Source of the DNA: Microtetraspora sp. NBRC 16547
GTDB taxonomy: Bacteria; Actinomycetota; Actinomycetes; Streptosporangiales; Streptosporangiaceae
DNA: 41,055 nucleotides
NCBI RefSeq assembly: GCF_030268965.1
Contig: NZ_BSSE01000042.1
Span: forward strand, 1 to 41,055
Reading direction: 5' to 3'
Shown here: piece by piece, positions 40,915 to 41,055 of the stretch
Layout: the number at the start of each line of letters is the position of its first letter
How positions within the stretch are numbered: the first letter of the stretch is position 1
Made by a program: the position numbers and the translations under genes
The notes under the pieces: generated by a model
Databases searched by the model: none
What the model saw: only the letters and a program-made list of their open reading frames with translations
What the model was told of the DNA's origin: nothing

Positions 40915-41055
40915 GAGCCGTTTTGTAAATCTTCGTTGTGGTGCGGTACAAGGTCATGGTGCAAGATCGCCATGACCTGACCGACGAGGAGTGGCTCCTC
41001 CTCGAACCGCTCATGCCGGCTCATCCGCCTCGGGGGCACCGGTGGGCGGACCACC
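40915..41055 (+). mobile_element. Left end of an IS5-like element, cut by the window edge
   Basis: DNA changes right after CTAG at 40911-40914, which has the form of the usual IS5-family target. The element then starts GAGCCGTTTTGTAAA, an expected type of terminal repeat. The other end and the second CTAG lie outside the window. The insertion sits 6 bp after the phosphoesterase stop. Confidence 0.6.
40956..41055 (+). CDS. IS5-family transposase, N-terminal part (partial)
   Basis: The frame reads MVQDRHDLTDEEWLLLEPLMP and then PRGHRW, the standard N-terminal domain of actinobacterial IS5-type (DUF4096) transposases. The start may be the ATG at 40956 or an in-frame GTG at 40941. It runs off the window, so completeness is unknown. 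Confidence 0.8.
   Translation, partial: MVQDRHDLTDEEWLLLEPLMPAHPPRGHRWADH

Overview
The window is high-GC actinobacterial chromosome or large-replicon DNA. GTG starts, strong AGGAGG-type ribosome sites, ATGA start/stop overlaps, an XRE-TPR regulator with zinc ribbon, a DUF2637 plasmid protein and LivFGHM plus acyl-CoA catabolism genes all point to a filamentous actinomycete, probably Streptosporangiales (Actinomadura/Nonomuraea-like). The family placement is inference. No tRNA, rRNA or CRISPR was seen.

Layout. (1) 1-1.2 kb: end of a catechol ortho-cleavage operon, catA (intradiol dioxygenase) and catC (muconolactone isomerase). (2) 1.3-2.0 kb: a shrunken IS with recognisable terminal inverted repeats, then a small secreted protein. 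(3) 3.1-13.5 kb: a plasmid/IME-derived mobilisation module. It has a hairpin-rich candidate oriT, mobC and a relaxase, a large membrane protein, a GNAT, an XRE-TPR regulator with divergent small genes, and a five-gene minus-strand operon (small protein, DUF2637 membrane protein, Toprim primase-like protein, helical protein, superinfection-immunity-type membrane protein). That operon is divergent from a second XRE repressor, across a palindrome with a repeated half-site. No integrase or replication initiator is visible, so the module looks resident or decayed. (4) 13.9-18.6 kb: a TetR regulator, a VOC protein, another TetR, and a first pair of amidohydrolase-superfamily genes (small then large). 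(5) 18.8-21.7 kb: a gene graveyard with fragments of aldehyde dehydrogenase, an IS transposase, an acyl-CoA synthetase and an SDR, plus an intact DoxX gene. (6) 22-40.9 kb: a catabolic gene set comprising a PaaG-like crotonase, a Liv-type ABC importer with fused permease, a two-TM protein, an acyl-CoA synthetase, a second amidohydrolase pair (large then small), two acyl-CoA dehydrogenases, a double-domain CoA-transferase, a TetR, an MBL hydrolase, a chimeric MPE-SDR ORF, a second crotonase and a frameshifted metallophosphoesterase. (7) The window ends inside an IS5-like element.

How it may work together (inference): a carboxylic acid is imported by the Liv system and converted to a CoA thioester by the synthetase or CoA-transferase. 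It would then be oxidised by the paired acyl-CoA dehydrogenases, processed by crotonases, and opened or decarboxylated by the amidohydrolase pairs and the MBL enzyme. The substrate cannot be named from sequence alone.

The most interesting signals are regulatory. Two closely similar TetR proteins (13.9 and 37.1 kb) both appear to start at CTG codons, each placed 5 nt after GGAGG. A 13-bp operator-like motif (about AGAATCTAGNTCT) recurs at seven catabolic promoters; at two of them it directly abuts a TTGAC(A/G) -35 box. Together these suggest a local TetR regulon covering a duplicated, undescribed amidohydrolase-centred pathway.
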